A stretch of 64,000 nucleotides of DNA, from the NCBI RefSeq assembly GCF_019336435.1, contig NZ_JAHWXQ010000001.1:1-64000 (forward strand), given 5' to 3'. A program made the translations under genes and the position numbers. This document shows positions 36,231-45,429 of the stretch, in pieces (within the stretch, counting starts at the first letter, position 1; every line of letters starts with the position of its first letter). Source of the stretch: Pontibacter populi (GTDB lineage: Bacteria; Bacteroidota; Bacteroidia; Cytophagales; Hymenobacteraceae). The notes beneath the pieces are model-generated. The model had not been told where the DNA came from. It searched no databases and saw only the letters and a list, made by a program, of their open reading frames with translations.

Positions 36231-37055
36231 CTATAGAAGCTGCAGTTGCTCGCCTTTGTAATGCTTTATCGGTGTAAAAGAATTGGTAATGGTGTAGATC
36301 GGGGTTTCCTGGTAACGGGAAGCTACAACAACCTCGGTACCGGCAGCATTTAACCGGAAAAGGTTCTGCACCAGCATTGGGTTATTGTTGTCTTTAGACA
36401 AATGCGACAACAGCAGGTGACTCATGAACGACGGCTTATGTTCCATAAAAAGCGAAAGTGCCTGTTCGTTTGATAAGTGTCCGTGATTACTGCGGATGCG
36501 TTGTTTCAGGTGATACGGGTAGCGTCCTTTGTCCAGCAGGCCGTCATCGTAGTTGGCTTCTAAAAAGGCGGCGTGGCACATACCAAAATGCTTGATCACG
36601 TGTTCGCAGGGGGCACCTATATCTGTAAAAACGCCGATATTGATATCCTGGTAATTCACTATAAAACTATGCGGATCGGAAGCATCGTGCCATTTCGGAA
36701 ACGCAGTTATAGTTAACTCACCAATTTTCACAGGCTCATAGGCCATGAAAGGAATGGCGGTAAATCGCTCCTGGCTTAAACGGCCGTGGTACTGAGTATC
36801 TGGTGTAATATAAACCGGAATCTCGTACTTGCGGGCTATGACAGATACGCCGCGTATGTGATCGGAGTGCTCGTGGGAAATAAAGATAGCCTTCACTTTG
36901 CGCATAGAAAGGCCAAGGCGCTTCATGCGTCGTTCGGTTTCCAGGCACGAAATACCGGCATCTACCAGCACCGCTTCGCGCTCGTTTCCGATGTAATAAC
37001 AGTTACCGTTACTTCCTGAATTTAATGATGTGATCTGCAATTGCATATGCTGCAA
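36231..37055 (-). CDS. MBL-fold metallo-hydrolase (YycJ/WalJ-like)
   Basis: The protein has 274 aa. ITSLNSGSNGNCYYIG at the start and the metal-binding FISHEHSDHIRG (His61, His63, Asp65, His66) are characteristic of the YycJ/WalJ branch of beta-lactamase-fold hydrolases, predicted to act on nucleic acid (exonuclease-like). Further ligands are likely the His in FPKWHDASDPH and in LLSHLSKDN. The start could be the first or second Met (37055 or 37046). It is convergent with the RBBP9-like gene; its own stop is TAG inside CTATAG. Confidence 0.9.
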   Translation of the reverse strand: MQHMQLQITSLNSGSNGNCYYIGNEREAVLVDAGISCLETERRMKRLGLSMRKVKAIFISHEHSDHIRGVSVIARKYEIPVYITPDTQYHGRLSQERFTAIPFMAYEPVKIGELTITAFPKWHDASDPHSFIVNYQDINIGVFTDIGAPCEHVIKHFGMCHAAFLEANYDDGLLDKGRYPYHLKQRIRSNHGHLSNEQALSLFMEHKPSFMSHLLLSHLSKDNNNPMLVQNLFRLNAAGTEVVVASRYQETPIYTITNSFTPIKHYKGEQLQLL

Positions 37056-37190
37056 AGAAAGGGTAATTTATAGTTTATACCAACCAGGGGTAAATAGAAA
37101 ACTACAAAATTGCGACCTTAATTCCATGCGCGGCAACTTTAACCAACCGCACCTATAGTTGTAGCTGATTATCAGGATTAAAACTATAGT

Positions 37191-39329
37191 TTACAAGCGT
37201 TTGAAGTACACTTTAAAAGTAGAGCCTTTGCCTGGCTCGCTGTCGAGCTCTATGCGTCCGCCTGCGTTTTCGAGGATGCGCTTTACAATATAGAGCCCTA
37301 TTCCGGAACCCTCCACGTGGTCGTGCAGGCGTTTAAACATCCCAAATATTTTACTTTCATCGGCAGGGTTTAAGCCTAAGCCGTTATCAGCCACGCAAAG
37401 TACCGTAAAGTCCGGATTGGCCTCTATCGTAATATTTATCAGCGGCTTGCGGTCCGGCGAACTATATTTCAGAGCGTTGCTTAACAGGTTGTAAATTATA
37501 CTGCGCGCATTCTTGGCCGAAAACTCCACCACGGCGTTCTCATTAACCTGTACATCTATAGTTGCCTCTTTTTCCCTGATCAGCCTTTCAAAATCCAGTT
37601 TAACATCTTCTACTATATCTTTCAGACTTAATTTAACTACGTCTTCGGTACTGTCGCGCTGTATTTTGGCAACTTCGGTAAGATCGGCTATGGCCCGCTT
37701 AAACCTGTCGACAGAATTCTGGATAAGGTTTAGCACGCGTGGTATCTCGGTTTCGGACTGCATCACTTCTGCTGGCAGGTACTCAACAAGTGCCCGCATT
37801 AACCCTTCGATGTTAGAGATCGGGGCTTTCAGGTCGTGCGAGGCAGAGTATACAAAGTTGTCGAGATCGGCATTTATGCCCAGCAGTTCCCGGTTCATTT
37901 CTTCTATCCTTCTGCGGTCTTCTACCTGCTCATTTATGTCAATGGCTACGGCAATAATACCTGTAATTTGCCCTGCCGGATTACGCAGCGGGTGGTACAC
38001 AAAATTCAGGTACACTTCTTCCAGTTTGCCATCCCGGTCAAATGATACAGGGAGCTCGTTCGCTACAAAAGGTACGCCTGTGTTATATACACCATCCAGC
38101 AGTTCTATAATGCCTTGGTCTGCCACTTCAGGCAGTGCCTCTAAAACTGTTCTGCCAAGTACCTCTTCTTGTCTGCGCCCCCAGATCTCACAAATATTGG
38201 TATTAGCCAGGTCTATAATATGTTCAGGGCCACGAAGTATGGTTATAGCAACAGGTGCCTGCTGAAAAATTTCTTTCAGGTATTCCTGCTGCCGTAAATT
38301 TTCTTCACGTGCCTGCACACTTGTAATAAAAGTGGCAAACTGCCCTATCATTAACTGATGAAAGCCAATATAATCTGCGTCGTATTTAAGGCTGGCACTG
38401 ATACCGGAAATGCACAGCCCGATTATCTCGTCCTGGCCTGGTCTGAAGATAGGAAGCACAACAGCTTTTGCCGGAACTGAAAACCCAGGCACTATGGCCA
38501 TAGTTTGGTTATCGGTTAAATGGTCTATCAATACAGGTTGCCGGGTATTTAGTAAGGCGTGAAGCGGCGAGTTGTTGGCGTTACTGTTTAATTCTAAAAA
38601 TTCGGGCGCTGCATCAGCTGTTATATCTCCTGCTTTTCCAACCAGCCGGCATTCCGTCCCCTCTGCATTAAACAGGTATATCAGGTTAAACGGAATATCG
38701 CGGAAGTTACGGCTTAGTATTTCGCTAGCAGTCTGGCAGGCTTGTTCCAGGGTTTGTATGTGCGCAGTAGCGTCCGAAATATCTTTCATGGTACGGAGGC
38801 GGCGCTGGTTAAGCACAGTTTTGGTTACTTCGGTGCAGGCACAAAAAACACCATTCACCTCCCCCTGGTCGTCAAACGCAGGACTATAAGAAAACGTCCA
38901 GTAGGTTTCTTCCGGAAATCCTTTGCGCTCCAGCACCAGGTATAGTTCTTCAGCATAAAACTGGCTGCCGGTCTTTAAGATATCTTCCGCAACTACCCCA
39001 ACAGTGTCCCATATCTCGGCCCACATAACGTGTGCGCTCGACCCAAGGGCTTTCGGATGTTTGTTACCCAAAGCCGGCAGGTATGCATCGTTATGGAACA
39101 TATACAGTTCCTTGCCCCACCATAAAAACATCGGGAAGGCAGAGTTCAGCAGGATCCTGACGGTGGTCTTCAGCGTTTCGGGCCAGCCCTCAGGTTTCCC
39201 CAGCGGATGATTATCCCAGTCGTATGCCCGCATCAGAGCTCCCATTTCTCCACCACCCTGTAAAAATGCAGGCATAATATTCGTATTCTGAATCGTTTCT
39301 GAAGGCATTAAGTCTTTATCTTTGATCAC
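37191..39329 (-). CDS. PAS/GAF sensor histidine kinase
   Basis: The protein has 712 aa and no membrane helix, so it is cytoplasmic. A PAS-like domain (about 45-175, FPMFLWWGKELYMFHNDAY) is followed by a GAF domain (about 180-340), a second PAS with PAC tail (about 350-475) and a HisKA dimerisation domain with YSASHDLKAPISN (His498). The HATPase domain (about 590-712) contains N and G boxes (NLLSNALKYSS, VADNGLGL, GSGIGLYIVKRI). It phosphorylates a response regulator that is not encoded nearby, so it is an orphan kinase. The TAA stop is followed directly by ACTATAGTTTTA. Confidence 0.92.
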   Translation of the reverse strand: MIKDKDLMPSETIQNTNIMPAFLQGGGEMGALMRAYDWDNHPLGKPEGWPETLKTTVRILLNSAFPMFLWWGKELYMFHNDAYLPALGNKHPKALGSSAHVMWAEIWDTVGVVAEDILKTGSQFYAEELYLVLERKGFPEETYWTFSYSPAFDDQGEVNGVFCACTEVTKTVLNQRRLRTMKDISDATAHIQTLEQACQTASEILSRNFRDIPFNLIYLFNAEGTECRLVGKAGDITADAAPEFLELNSNANNSPLHALLNTRQPVLIDHLTDNQTMAIVPGFSVPAKAVVLPIFRPGQDEIIGLCISGISASLKYDADYIGFHQLMIGQFATFITSVQAREENLRQQEYLKEIFQQAPVAITILRGPEHIIDLANTNICEIWGRRQEEVLGRTVLEALPEVADQGIIELLDGVYNTGVPFVANELPVSFDRDGKLEEVYLNFVYHPLRNPAGQITGIIAVAIDINEQVEDRRRIEEMNRELLGINADLDNFVYSASHDLKAPISNIEGLMRALVEYLPAEVMQSETEIPRVLNLIQNSVDRFKRAIADLTEVAKIQRDSTEDVVKLSLKDIVEDVKLDFERLIREKEATIDVQVNENAVVEFSAKNARSIIYNLLSNALKYSSPDRKPLINITIEANPDFTVLCVADNGLGLNPADESKIFGMFKRLHDHVEGSGIGLYIVKRILENAGGRIELDSEPGKGSTFKVYFKRL

Positions 39330-39554
39330 CAGGAAAAGGGTAGAAATGGTAAGGGACTGCTCTAAGAGTTACCATAACGTACAGAAGCGGTTGTAAGTTA
39401 AGCTAAAAACACAGGATGTATTATTTTATCCCGGCAGATACTATAGTTTACACCCATTAATGCCGTTTAGCAACTGTACAGCAATATAAACCATTTTGGT
39501 AACTCTAAATTACTTTAAAAAAAAAGTAACTCCCGATAACTTTATAACTATAGT

Positions 39555-41093
39555 TTACACCTTACCCAGTTCCTGTTTATAGTTGGTACCGATACGCGGC
39601 AGGCCCAACGTTGCGCTTGTCCAGTCTCTTACTTCGTACAGCAGTTCTGCGTTCTGGGCCAGCGACTGGTTATAAGACGGAATCATCTGCTTTAGCTTTG
39701 CCTGCCACTCAGGTGATGCCACCTGCTCCGGGAAACAACGCTTTATAAGCTCCAGCATGATGGATACGGCGGTTGATGCGCCAGGCGAAGCGCCCAGCAA
39801 TGCAGCCAGCGAACCATCGGAGGCACTTACCATCTCAGTACCAAACTCGAGTACGCCCCCACCTTCAGGTCCTTTTTTAATAACCTGCACCCGTTGTCCG
39901 GCTACTTCCAGTTTCCAGTCCTCCTCTTTGGCATCCGGGTAATACTCGCGCAGTGCAGCCAGCCTGTCTTCGGGCTCCTGCCTTACCTGGTTTATAAGGT
40001 ATTGGGTAAGCGGTATGTTTTTTAAGCCTGCCGATATCATAGGTCGCAAATTATCAGGCCTGATGGATAAAGCCAGGTCCAGGAAAGAGCCTTTTTTAAG
40101 GAATTTGGTTGAAAAACCGGCATAAGGCCCGAACAGTAATTCTTTTTTCCCATTAATAAAACGGCTATCCAGGTGAGGCACCGACATGGGCGGCGAACCA
40201 ACCGAGGCTTTGCCATAAACTTTGGCCTTGTGGCGCTCAATAATATCAGGGTTAACACAACGCAGCCACTGCCCGCTCACCGGGAAACCGCCATAACCAT
40301 CGCCTTCCGGTATATCAGATTTTAAAAGTAAAGGCAATGATCCACCTCCTGCACCTATAAATAAGAACTTTGTATATACTTTCCGCTTATCGCCTGTTGC
40401 CAGGTCTTTTACTTTAATGCGCCAGTACCCATTGCTGGTTTTCTTAATATTCCGTACCTCATGCCCGAAATACTGCTTTACCTCTCCATCTCTGCCTAAG
40501 CGCTCCAGCATGCGGCGGGTTAGCGCGCCAAAATTCACATCCGTACCAATCTCCATGCGCGTGGCAGCCACTTTCTCATTCGGGTCGCGGTCTTCCATTA
40601 CCAGTGGCATCCACTCCTTTAGCTGCTGCGGGTTTTCGGAGTATTGCATGCCTTTAAACAGGTGGCACTCAGTCAGGGCATCGTAGCGCTTTTTCAGGAA
40701 CTCCACATTTTTATCGCCCCACACAAAGCTGATATGCGGAATACTATTGATGAAGAAATCAGGAAGCTTCACCTGGTTCTTTTCGATTAGGTACGACCAG
40801 AACTGCTTGGATATTTCAAACGATTCCGCAATTTTCACAGCTTTGGAAATATCTATAGTTCCGTCAGGGCGCTCAGGCGTATAGTTTAACTCGCAGAAGG
40901 CAGAATGCCCGGTTCCGGCATTGTTCCAGGCATCAGAGCTTTCGGCGGCAGCTACATCCAGCCGCTCATACACTTCTATTTTAATACCTGGTTCCAGTTC
41001 TTTCAGCAGCGTGCCCAGCGTGGCGCTCATTATGCCGGCACCAATAAGTATCACATCAGGGTTATCTGCAAGGTTTGTCTTATTGCTATTCAT
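39555..41093 (-). CDS. mqo: Malate:quinone oxidoreductase
   Basis: The protein has 512 aa, a normal length for Mqo. The FAD-binding start [19 protein letters not shown], then [19 protein letters not shown] and [18 protein letters not shown], are diagnostic. This peripheral membrane enzyme oxidises malate to oxaloacetate and passes electrons to quinone, in place of or beside NAD-dependent malate dehydrogenase. It is monocistronic with a 500-bp upstream gap. TAA is followed immediately by the ACTATAGTTA motif. Confidence 0.96.
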   Translation of the reverse strand: MNSNKTNLADNPDVILIGAGIMSATLGTLLKELEPGIKIEVYERLDVAAAESSDAWNNAGTGHSAFCELNYTPERPDGTIDISKAVKIAESFEISKQFWSYLIEKNQVKLPDFFINSIPHISFVWGDKNVEFLKKRYDALTECHLFKGMQYSENPQQLKEWMPLVMEDRDPNEKVAATRMEIGTDVNFGALTRRMLERLGRDGEVKQYFGHEVRNIKKTSNGYWRIKVKDLATGDKRKVYTKFLFIGAGGGSLPLLLKSDIPEGDGYGGFPVSGQWLRCVNPDIIERHKAKVYGKASVGSPPMSVPHLDSRFINGKKELLFGPYAGFSTKFLKKGSFLDLALSIRPDNLRPMISAGLKNIPLTQYLINQVRQEPEDRLAALREYYPDAKEEDWKLEVAGQRVQVIKKGPEGGGVLEFGTEMVSASDGSLAALLGASPGASTAVSIMLELIKRCFPEQVASPEWQAKLKQMIPSYNQSLAQNAELLYEVRDWTSATLGLPRIGTNYKQELGKV

Positions 41094-41597
41094 AGTTCTC
41101 TGGTTTCTTAAACATTCCTGCAGTAGCAGGTCAGCTTTAAAGGATTACGGGAAACGAATGTTTTTAACTATACTTACAGGTAACTGCCAGGTTGCATTAG
41201 CTTTGTTCTGATCCAATAGCTGTTGTCCAGAGGAGTTACCACCCTTTAAGGTTAAGGCAGTTGTTAAAAAGTTGCGCTTACAACTATAGGAGGCTATAAA
41301 ACCCAGCCATAATACAAGTGTAACCTGCCAATTGGCCGGGGGTGCTTATATCAGGAACTATAACCGCGTTTTTATGATTATGTATACCATAAAGCAGCTA
41401 ATAATGAGTTCTTTATAAACTCCGGGAGGCATTTAGGTTAGTTTACCTTTATTAAAGCTATACTAAAACGTTTGCTTGGGAGTTAAAGAGGGAAATCCGT
41501 AAAATAAGTTTAGTCCATATTTAAATTTTTATTGCGCGTTATAGCACTTTCTTTTATGTTTACTCTGGTATAGCATCCAGACATTAATCAAATTACC
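41094..41597. other. Divergent intergenic region between mqo and the coiled-coil protein gene
   Basis: About 500 bp with no ORF. Promoters of both genes are expected. TATGTTTA near 41553 resembles the Bacteroidota -7 element TAnnTTTG but is inexact. No riboswitch family recognised. Confidence 0.4.
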
Positions 41598-42278
41598 ATG
41601 AAATCAACCTTTTTATCTTTCATTTTAGTTGTAATGTTCACAGCTGTACAGGCCCAGAGCCCGGCTCCGCAGAAAGCAAAACCAGCTAAAAATTCATTAT
41701 CAAGCCAGTTCGATAACCTTAAAGAAAATGCCAACTCGTACAACGAGAAAGGCCAGCAGTACAAGGTAGTGAATGTAAAAACGCTGAATAACTTTTATAA
41801 CAGCGTAAACGATAGCCTGCATGTAATTGGTAAAAAACTGGCCGATGCCCGCGCAGGCGCCGACAAAGAACTGATTGATGCCCGTGCTAGTGTAGAAGCC
41901 CAGGAAAAACAGCTGAAAGCCCTGACCGAAGAAACTGCCCGCAAAGAACTGGAAGTACAGAAAAGCCAGCACCTGATCAATAACATCTCGTTTTTCGGGA
42001 TTGATATGGGCAAGCAGTTTTACGTGATCCTGAATTCTGTAATTATAGTTGCCCTGTTACTGATACTGGCCATAGTGATGATGCAGTATAAGAGCAGCAA
42101 GAGCACCACTACAGAAAAAGTAAAAGCCTTTAACGACATCGACAACGAGTTTAACGAATACAAAAAAGCAGCTCGCGAACGTGAACTGAAGTTAAAACGT
42201 GAAATGCAGACGGAGTTTAACCGCGCCGAAGAGCTTAGCCAGCAACTGGCAGCCCTTCAGAAAAAGCAGCACGTTTAG
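41598..42278 (+). CDS. Exported coiled-coil protein with one membrane helix, function unknown
   Basis: The protein has 226 aa. A signal peptide ends at AVQAQ (about 19). Residues about 75-125 are a charged heptad-like helix (KLADARAGADKELIDARASV). A membrane helix spans about 141-162 (FYVILNSVIIVALLLILAI). The tail (about 163-226) is again strongly charged and probably coiled-coil (KKAARERELKLKREMQTEF). The layout suggests a periplasmic coil joined through the inner membrane to a cytoplasmic coil. I recognise no catalytic domain. It is followed by a strong terminator and is monocistronic. Confidence 0.75.
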   Translation: MKSTFLSFILVVMFTAVQAQSPAPQKAKPAKNSLSSQFDNLKENANSYNEKGQQYKVVNVKTLNNFYNSVNDSLHVIGKKLADARAGADKELIDARASVEAQEKQLKALTEETARKELEVQKSQHLINNISFFGIDMGKQFYVILNSVIIVALLLILAIVMMQYKSSKSTTTEKVKAFNDIDNEFNEYKKAARERELKLKREMQTEFNRAEELSQQLAALQKKQHV

Positions 42279-42300
42279 ATAATAAACTAACAGAACTATA

Positions 42301-42336
42301 AAAACCGCTCCGGAACTATACCGGAGCGGTTTTTTG
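42301..42336 (+). terminator. Terminator after the coiled-coil protein gene
   Basis: A stem of 11 bp (AACCGCTCCGG with CCGGAGCGGTT) is followed by a T6 run. Its 7-nt loop is AACTATA, a half copy of the iterated motif. Confidence 0.92.
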
Positions 42337-42495
42337 CTTTTAAACTATAGCCTGGCCGGCAGTAACTATCAACGCTTTGTAAAAATTAATTGAAACCTTT
42401 TTGCCATAATACATGTATATACATTAAATGTTAGTACATTAGCACAACAATACGTACTTACTATTTATATATTTATTAAAACTAGAAAGATAATT

Positions 42496-43029
42496 ATGGC
42501 AACTACAAAATGGGTAATCGACCCGACACACAGTGAAGTTCAGTTTAAGGTAAAACACCTGATGATCACAACAGTAACAGGTTACTTTAAGTCTTTTAAC
42601 CTTGAAGTTGAGACCGAAGACGAAGATTTTAAAAAAGCATCCCGCATTGAGTTTACCGCAGATGTTGACTCTATCAGCACAAACAACGAGCAGCGCGATA
42701 CGCACCTTAAGTCGGATGACTTTTTTAATGCGGAACAGCACAAGCAACTGCGCTTTGTAGGTAAAACCTTCGAAGGATCAGGTGATGAATATAAACTGCA
42801 CGGCGACCTGACTATCAGAGATATTACCAAACCGATAACCCTGAACGTAGAATATGGTGGTATTGTAGTTGACCCGTATGGCCAGACAAAAGCTGGTTTT
42901 ACAGTAGACGGTAAAGTAAACCGCAAAGAATTTAACCTTACCTGGGATGCAGTAACTGAAGCCGGCCAGGTGGTGGTAAGCAACGAAATAAAGCTCCACT
43001 GTGAAGTGCAGCTAGTAAAACAAGCATAA
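42496..43029 (+). CDS. YceI-family lipocalin-like protein
   Basis: The protein has 177 aa. It starts TKWVIDPTHSEVQFKVKHLM and has the YceI order of strands with FNAEQHKQLRF and LTIRDITKPITLNVEY. The family binds isoprenoid or fatty-acid-like lipids in a lipocalin-type barrel. Unlike E. coli YceI this one has no signal peptide, so it is probably cytoplasmic. The upstream 217 bp are AT-rich, probably containing its promoter. Monocistronic. Confidence 0.93.
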   Translation: MATTKWVIDPTHSEVQFKVKHLMITTVTGYFKSFNLEVETEDEDFKKASRIEFTADVDSISTNNEQRDTHLKSDDFFNAEQHKQLRFVGKTFEGSGDEYKLHGDLTIRDITKPITLNVEYGGIVVDPYGQTKAGFTVDGKVNRKEFNLTWDAVTEAGQVVVSNEIKLHCEVQLVKQA

Positions 43030-43052
43030 TTTCTTTTCCTGTTTTATAAATG

Positions 43053-43093
43053 GCAAGCCGCTCAGACTCAGGTCCGGGTGGCTTGCTGTTTTT
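43053..43093 (+). terminator. Likely terminator after the YceI gene
   Basis: A 7-bp stem, GCAAGCC with GGCTTGC, has a 20-nt loop and is followed by GTTTTTATAG on the plus strand. Confidence 0.65.
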
Positions 43094-43242
43094 ATAGTTT
43101 GTCTGACCCTGTATTTTTGGAATTATTGGATTACCAGGGTTCGTAAACATGCAAAACCTCGCCACCTACTTATATTACAGGCAGCTTTCGTTAGGCTGAT
43201 TAAGTATAAAACTATAGTTTAGTACACCAAACTATAGCACTT

Positions 43243-43989
43243 ATGGCCATACCCCTCTCCGACCACTACTATACGCAACGGGCACTGCACCAACTCCACG
43301 ACTGGCAACGCCTGATGCAGCGTGAGCCTACCTTCCTAAACAGCCTGGCCCGCAAAGCGCAACACAAAATAAACAGCTATATACCCGACAAGGTACACAA
43401 TGCTATAACCGCCGCTATAAAACAAATGACCCGTGCCACCCTGTTCGGTGCCGGCCTGATAACAAAAGTGCCCATAGCAGCTCATAATTTACAACTACAG
43501 GAAGGGCTGGTAGAGGGCCGCATAAAATTCTACAGAAACGCCGCCGCCGCCGAAGGTGGCGTAACCGGTGCGGGTGGCATTTTGCTAGGTCTCGCTGATT
43601 TTCCGTTGCTGTTCGGGCTTAAAATGAAGCTGCTGTTCGAAATTGCGGCCTTGTATGGCTACGATGCTTCTGATTACAAAGAGCGCGTATACCTGTTACA
43701 CATCTTTCAGCTGGCCTTTAGCAGCCACGAGCACCGCCGCGATGTATACCGCCAGATGGTAGACTGGGAAACGCAGAAACAACACCTCCCCGACGATATA
43801 AACGAATTTAACTGGCGCAGCTTTCAGCAGGAGTACCGCGATTACATTGACCTGGCTAAAATGGCGCAACTTATACCCATTATCGGAGCGCCAGTGGGCG
43901 CAGTAGTAAACTATAGGCTACTCCGGAAACTAGGCCAGACCGCCATGAACGCTTACCGCATGCGCTGGCAAGAAGCCGGCAAACTATAG
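43243..43989 (+). CDS. EcsC-family protein
   Basis: The protein has 248 aa. It has the EcsC-domain pattern: a helical N-terminus, a small-residue-rich amphipathic or hydrophobic stretch (AEGGVTGAGGILLGLADFPLLFGLKMKLL split over about 100-128), then YGYDASDYKERVYLL and a conserved C-terminal helix with VGAVVNYRLLRKLGQTA. EcsC proteins are named from the Bacillus ecsABC transporter locus. Their biochemical role is unresolved. There is no ABC transporter nearby. The gene ends in CTA TAG inside an AACTATAGTT copy. Confidence 0.85.
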   Translation: MAIPLSDHYYTQRALHQLHDWQRLMQREPTFLNSLARKAQHKINSYIPDKVHNAITAAIKQMTRATLFGAGLITKVPIAAHNLQLQEGLVEGRIKFYRNAAAAEGGVTGAGGILLGLADFPLLFGLKMKLLFEIAALYGYDASDYKERVYLLHIFQLAFSSHEHRRDVYRQMVDWETQKQHLPDDINEFNWRSFQQEYRDYIDLAKMAQLIPIIGAPVGAVVNYRLLRKLGQTAMNAYRMRWQEAGKL

Positions 43990-44057
43990 TTTGTGACATT
44001 GGTAAATAAGGAAGTAACATTTTCCAGCAGTTAGCAATCTTAATTCATCAGTAACTT

Positions 44058-44678
44058 ATGCCTAAAAAAGCAATCATATTAGATTTAGACAATACCATTT
44101 ACCCTGTTGCATCAATCGGGAATGAGCTGTTTCATCCGTTGTTTAAAATGATCGAGCAAAGTGGCGAGTATACCGGTGATATAGAGGAGATAAAGAAAGC
44201 CATTATGCGAACGCCTTTTCAAAAAGTGGCATCAGCCCATAACTTTAGCGATACATTAACGGAGCAGGGAATAGAATTACTGACCGGACTAACCTGTACC
44301 ATGGAGATGGCGCCGTTTGAAGATTATGATGAGGTAAGAGCGATCCCCTGTAAGAAGTTTTTAGTTACTACAGGCTTTACCAGAATGCAGCAAAGTAAAG
44401 TTGAACAGTTGAATATTGCCAGAGATTTTGAGGAGGTTCACATCGTAGATCCCCGGTTATCAAACCAGACCAAGAAAAGCGTATTTAAGGATATCATAGA
44501 CAGACATAATTTAGAGCCCACCGATGTGCTGGTTGTAGGAGACGACCCCCATTCTGAAATTAAGGCAGCTTTGGAATTAGGAATCGAAGCCGTGTTATAT
44601 GATAAATTAAATTTTAACCCTGCCACAACTACCCTCTCCAGAATAACTGATTTCAAGCAACTACACGACTTTATTTAG
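44058..44678 (+). CDS. HAD-superfamily hydrolase (phosphatase)
   Basis: The protein has 206 aa. Motif I is LDLDNTIYP (nucleophile Asp9, acid/base Asp11), motif II LVTTGF, a lysine in the QQSKVEQL segment, and motif IV VVGDDPHSEIKAA. The short helical cap is of the C1 type. The pattern fits small-metabolite phosphatases of the pyrimidine-nucleotidase or phosphoglycolate kind. The exact substrate is unknown. No partner gene is close. Confidence 0.87.
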   Translation: MPKKAIILDLDNTIYPVASIGNELFHPLFKMIEQSGEYTGDIEEIKKAIMRTPFQKVASAHNFSDTLTEQGIELLTGLTCTMEMAPFEDYDEVRAIPCKKFLVTTGFTRMQQSKVEQLNIARDFEEVHIVDPRLSNQTKKSVFKDIIDRHNLEPTDVLVVGDDPHSEIKAALELGIEAVLYDKLNFNPATTTLSRITDFKQLHDFI

Positions 44679-44847
44679 AAGTTGATAAACAAATCCAGCC
44701 CTGAAAATCTTATTACAAGATCATTAACCTATAATTAAAGACAGCACCTCTAACAACTATAATATGATGCATTGTCACCTGATTTGCATGCGCAGAAATA
44801 TTTCAGAATTTTGGTTCTGTAAATTATGAACTAACGAAACTATACTA

Positions 44848-44855
44848 TACCTTTG
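44848..44855 (+). promoter_or_regulatory. Candidate Bacteroidota -7 promoter element of the efflux operon
   Basis: TACCTTTG matches the Bacteroidota -7 consensus TAnnTTTG exactly and lies 32 bp before the regulator start codon. A -33 TTTG at the ideal distance is missing (the nearest, at 44810, is too far). Confidence 0.45.
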
Positions 44856-44886
44856 CACTGTTATCAACCTGTAACTGATAATTATT

Positions 44887-45360
44887 ATGACATTAAGCGA
44901 TAAACAACTGGAGCTGATTGAGGAGTTTGGTGTATACCAGGAAAACAATGGTTTTCAGCCGGCTGTGGCGCGTGTTATGGGCATATTGTTGGTTTCTGAC
45001 AAGCCCGAGCTTACGTTCGAGGAGATTTCGGAGACGTTGAACATCAGTAAAAGTGCTACCAGCAACGCCCTGAATATGTTGCTTAACACAGGCCATATCG
45101 AGTACACTAAGTTCCACGGCGATAGAAAACGCTACTTCCGAATCAAGTCTTCTAACTGGCGCGACACCTTTAACAAGAAGATGGAAGACTTAGGTGAGCT
45201 GAACAACATACTTAAGCGCGTACTGGAAGTCAGAAAACGTGATAACCCGGTTTACGACGAGAAACTACTGTACTTCATCAGCTTTCTGGATTACCTGAAA
45301 GGCCAGTTGCCGAACCTGATCGAGCAGTGGGAAAAGCAAAACCTGAATCAAAACGCATAA
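44887..45360 (+). CDS. GbsR/MarR-family transcriptional regulator
   Basis: The protein has 157 aa. It is a winged-helix protein: LTFEEISETLNISKSATSNA (about 38-57) is the helix-turn-helix, followed by a wing (HIEYTKFHGDRKRYFRIK) and C-terminal dimer helices. It is the first gene of a run with TolC, adaptor and RND pump on the same strand, 69 bp before tolC. It is therefore likely an autoregulated local repressor that responds to a substrate of the pump. The regulatory target is inferred from position. Confidence 0.9.
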   Translation: MTLSDKQLELIEEFGVYQENNGFQPAVARVMGILLVSDKPELTFEEISETLNISKSATSNALNMLLNTGHIEYTKFHGDRKRYFRIKSSNWRDTFNKKMEDLGELNNILKRVLEVRKRDNPVYDEKLLYFISFLDYLKGQLPNLIEQWEKQNLNQNA

Positions 45361-45429
45361 TTTTTTTATCCAGCTGGTTCTTCAATTTCAGAACCAACTA
45401 TCAATATATAAACAAAAAGAACTATAAAC

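Noticed and set aside
37513-38265. 250-codon plus-strand ORF opposite the histidine kinase
   Set aside because: Serine-rich antisense shadow of a well-supported kinase gene.
41598-42278. tRNA methyltransferase label sometimes attached to similar proteins
   Set aside because: There is no SAM-binding or catalytic motif; only a signal peptide, coiled coils and one membrane helix are visible.
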